NCBI RefSeq assembly: GCF_043641665.1
Contig: NC_092192.1
Coordinates: forward strand, 3,631,658 to 3,695,657
Reading direction: 5' to 3'
Origin: Enoplosus armatus
Taxonomy: Eukaryota; Chordata; Actinopteri; Centrarchiformes; Enoplosidae
DNA: 64,000 nt
Shown: positions 62,401 to 64,000 of the stretch, one piece after another
How positions within the stretch are numbered: the first letter of the stretch is position 1
How the letters are laid out: each line of letters opens with the position of its first letter
Translations under genes and position numbers: made by a program
The notes under the pieces: model-generated
Told to the model about the DNA's origin: nothing
Seen by the model: only the letters and a program-made list of their open reading frames with translations
Databases searched by the model: none

Positions 62401-63419
62401 TTTCGGTTCATGATTGGCTGACATTCAGTGAGGGGAATGCAATAATGTGGAAAATCAGACAAGGGGAATATGTGTAGATTGATGGGCAGGTAGTGAGGCA
62501 TCTGCCCCGAGAGGTTATCATATTTCTCAGTCAGCATCACATTTCTGTCCCCCTTCCTCCTCCATTAGATCATTTTCTACCTGCACAAAGCAGCCCTCCT
62601 CCAACACGCATAGCCTTATGTGGTTATCTTCAAAACCTTTAGGGGTTTAGGAGACAAGACTAAGATAAGCCATATTTTCCACTGCAGGCAGCCTCCATTT
62701 ACCTGTCCCCCCCTCTTTCATGTTGTCACAGACAGAAATTGGCGAGGTTTTATTACTATCTCTGCCTCCCTCCCTCCCTCCTTCTTTCTGCTTTTTTTTT
62801 TTTATGATGCCTGCCAAGAGATTTGCCGAGCCAATCTGTAGTAATAGACACGGCTCTACCCAGCGTGAAGGATTGTACTGCCCAGTAGGCCACAGTTTCA
62901 AAGGAGGCAGTGGTGTGGAGAAGTTGCATCTTCCCACCACAAGTAACTTTTGATTTTAATGATTTTCTCTCCGTCTTGAGTGAATGTTCTTCGCAGCTGT
63001 TATTTGCAAAGCTGAACTTCAAATCCCGTACACAAAGATCAAGAGATGCACTGTTTACTGCAGTCCTGAGAGCAATCCTCTTTAGGTCAAATACAGCTGC
63101 ATGAATTCCTGGGACATGAAGTGAATGTGGGTTATTTGAAAAGGAGAACAGCTTCAGCGTTTGCTTTGTATTGATCCAGGAGGAACAGTTCTTTGTATTT
63201 TTTTTTTTTACGTTTGAGGCTGTTAACATGTTAACATTTGTGAATCCACATGTAGACACAACCTTGTATTCACTGTAAATACTGGACGGTTGGAAGTCAC
63301 AACAGAGCTGAGAGGGAGGGGGGAAACACAAGTCGGTCATAAGGCTGTATTCAGGACGGCCCACTGAAGGCAGAGCCGTGCTGTTCCATGCCGATATAAA
63401 GGTCCCTTGGCAGCATCTC

Positions 63420-63620
63420 TCTGCCTTTTATGCAGCATAATGGGAGTAATGGTAAATGAATAATGGGTTAGATAATGCACTGTGAGCACATGGGAAACTG
63501 GCCAATCTCAATGGAAGAAATTCTGATAAAGACACGATTGGGTTAATGCATATTCATAAAACATGGCGGCCATCCAGGACTGCTAATCTAATGATTGTAA
63601 ATGCATGAATTGGTTTTTCC
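63420..63620. promoter_or_regulatory. Candidate intronic enhancer with YY1-like palindrome
   Basis: The block contains AAACATGGCGGCCATC (63,559-63,574), which fits the YY1 consensus and is palindromic around ATGGCGGCCAT. Nearby are several TAAT/ATTA cores (GGTTAATGCATATTCAT), a CTGATAAAG GATA-like site and a CCAAT box (GGCCAATCTC). Function is inferred from motif density only. Confidence 0.3.
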
Positions 63621-64000
63621 ACTTTCTTCGTGGCACAATCTGCATGATATGCCTCGTCACGTTTTTTACTCTTACCACATTTTCATTTGAAGCAGGGCAT
63701 TATTCATTGTAGCATCTGCAGTGATGTACTTCAGTGGGAGAGAGCTTTTAACTCAATGTATGGCACTCCCTGCCTGCCAATATAGCATATTGTTCAAGTG
63801 TTTTGGCATTCAATCATATGAGCTGTCGCATCGCCTGAAATTCAAATTTTCCATCGCACTGAGGGACAATAGCTTGTTTTTCGCTTCCGTCAGAGAACTG
63901 GAAAAAGTCACATTTCTTTCAGGCTGATGGCATTCGACATCAAGTTGTGTTTTCGGCCCAGAAACCTTGAAGTCCACTTGGCATACAGACATTTGGAGCC

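Larger units (their letters stand above)
59331..64000 (+). other. tmem132e intron 2, distal visible part
   Basis: No recognisable exon is present. A short TTCC run lies at about 59,476-59,497 and a CCCT/poly-T pyrimidine tract at about 62,764-62,803. The final 600 bases contain a cluster of homeobox, GATA-like and YY1-like motifs, described separately. Confidence 0.55.

Noticed and set aside
62756..63364. 202-codon minus-strand open frame
   Set aside because: It is the longest unexplained frame, but its composition is random, it begins and ends in low-complexity DNA (GGGAGGG and poly-T complement), no domain or motif is recognisable, and shorter frames overlap it on the other strand.
1..64000. 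tRNA, rRNA, snRNA, known miRNA and CRISPR arrays
   Set aside because: I searched by eye for tRNA B-box words, let-7, miR-193 and miR-365 seeds, U6 starts and regularly spaced repeats, and saw none convincing. A covariance-model scan would be needed to exclude them.

Overview
This is a 64 kb piece of vertebrate nuclear DNA, almost certainly from a teleost fish and probably a percomorph. There are no bacterial-style gene arrays; single splice-bounded exons sit in long AT-rich non-coding DNA. Several repeat families I recognise as typical of fish genomes are present, along with many CA/TG, TA, poly-C and poly-G simple repeats. The one conserved host coding segment is a vertebrate-specific membrane protein, TMEM132E.

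Layout. Positions 1 to about 51 kb hold no host exon that I can recognise. This stretch is intergenic DNA, or possibly the long first intron or 5' flank of tmem132e. It contains old dispersed repeats (1.6, 2.8, 5.4, 13.5, 15.9, 17.9, 19.9, 22.5, 22.7, 27.5, 29.6, 37.8, 38.3, 39.4, 41.5 and 50.2 kb) and some compact promoter-like clusters: a CCAAT/GC-rich block with a tiny ATG-to-GTGAGT open frame at 5.5-5.8 kb, tandem CREs with an E-box and TATA-like run at 24.3 kb, and ETS plus ZNF143-like sites at 30.0 kb. The clearest mobile element is a nearly complete 1,619 bp Tc1 transposon at 41,722-43,340. It has TA target-site duplication, paired repeats at each end (IR/DR-like) and a DD34E transposase that is open throughout except for a TGA at codon 4.

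From 50.6 to 51.7 kb the sequence turns GC-, CA- and purine/pyrimidine-rich and could be the tmem132e 5' region. A 58-nt candidate first exon (51,407-51,464) is phase-compatible with the next exon but weak as a signal peptide. The 967-bp exon at 52,730-53,696 encodes the N-terminal extracellular part of Tmem132e and is bounded by a strong acceptor and a GTAAGT donor. No later tmem132e exon is visible, so 53,697-64,000 reads as the start of a long intron 2. That intron holds a CpG-island-like block near 59.1-59.3 kb, a repeat near 58.1 kb and a YY1/homeobox-like cluster near 63.5 kb.

I did not find a new gene system. The items most worth checking are the hammerhead-like hairpin at 39.4 kb, the nested Tc1 insertion, the two diverged copies of one ~350 bp sequence at 13.5 and 17.9 kb, the intronic CpG island, and the tandem CRE promoter-like cluster.
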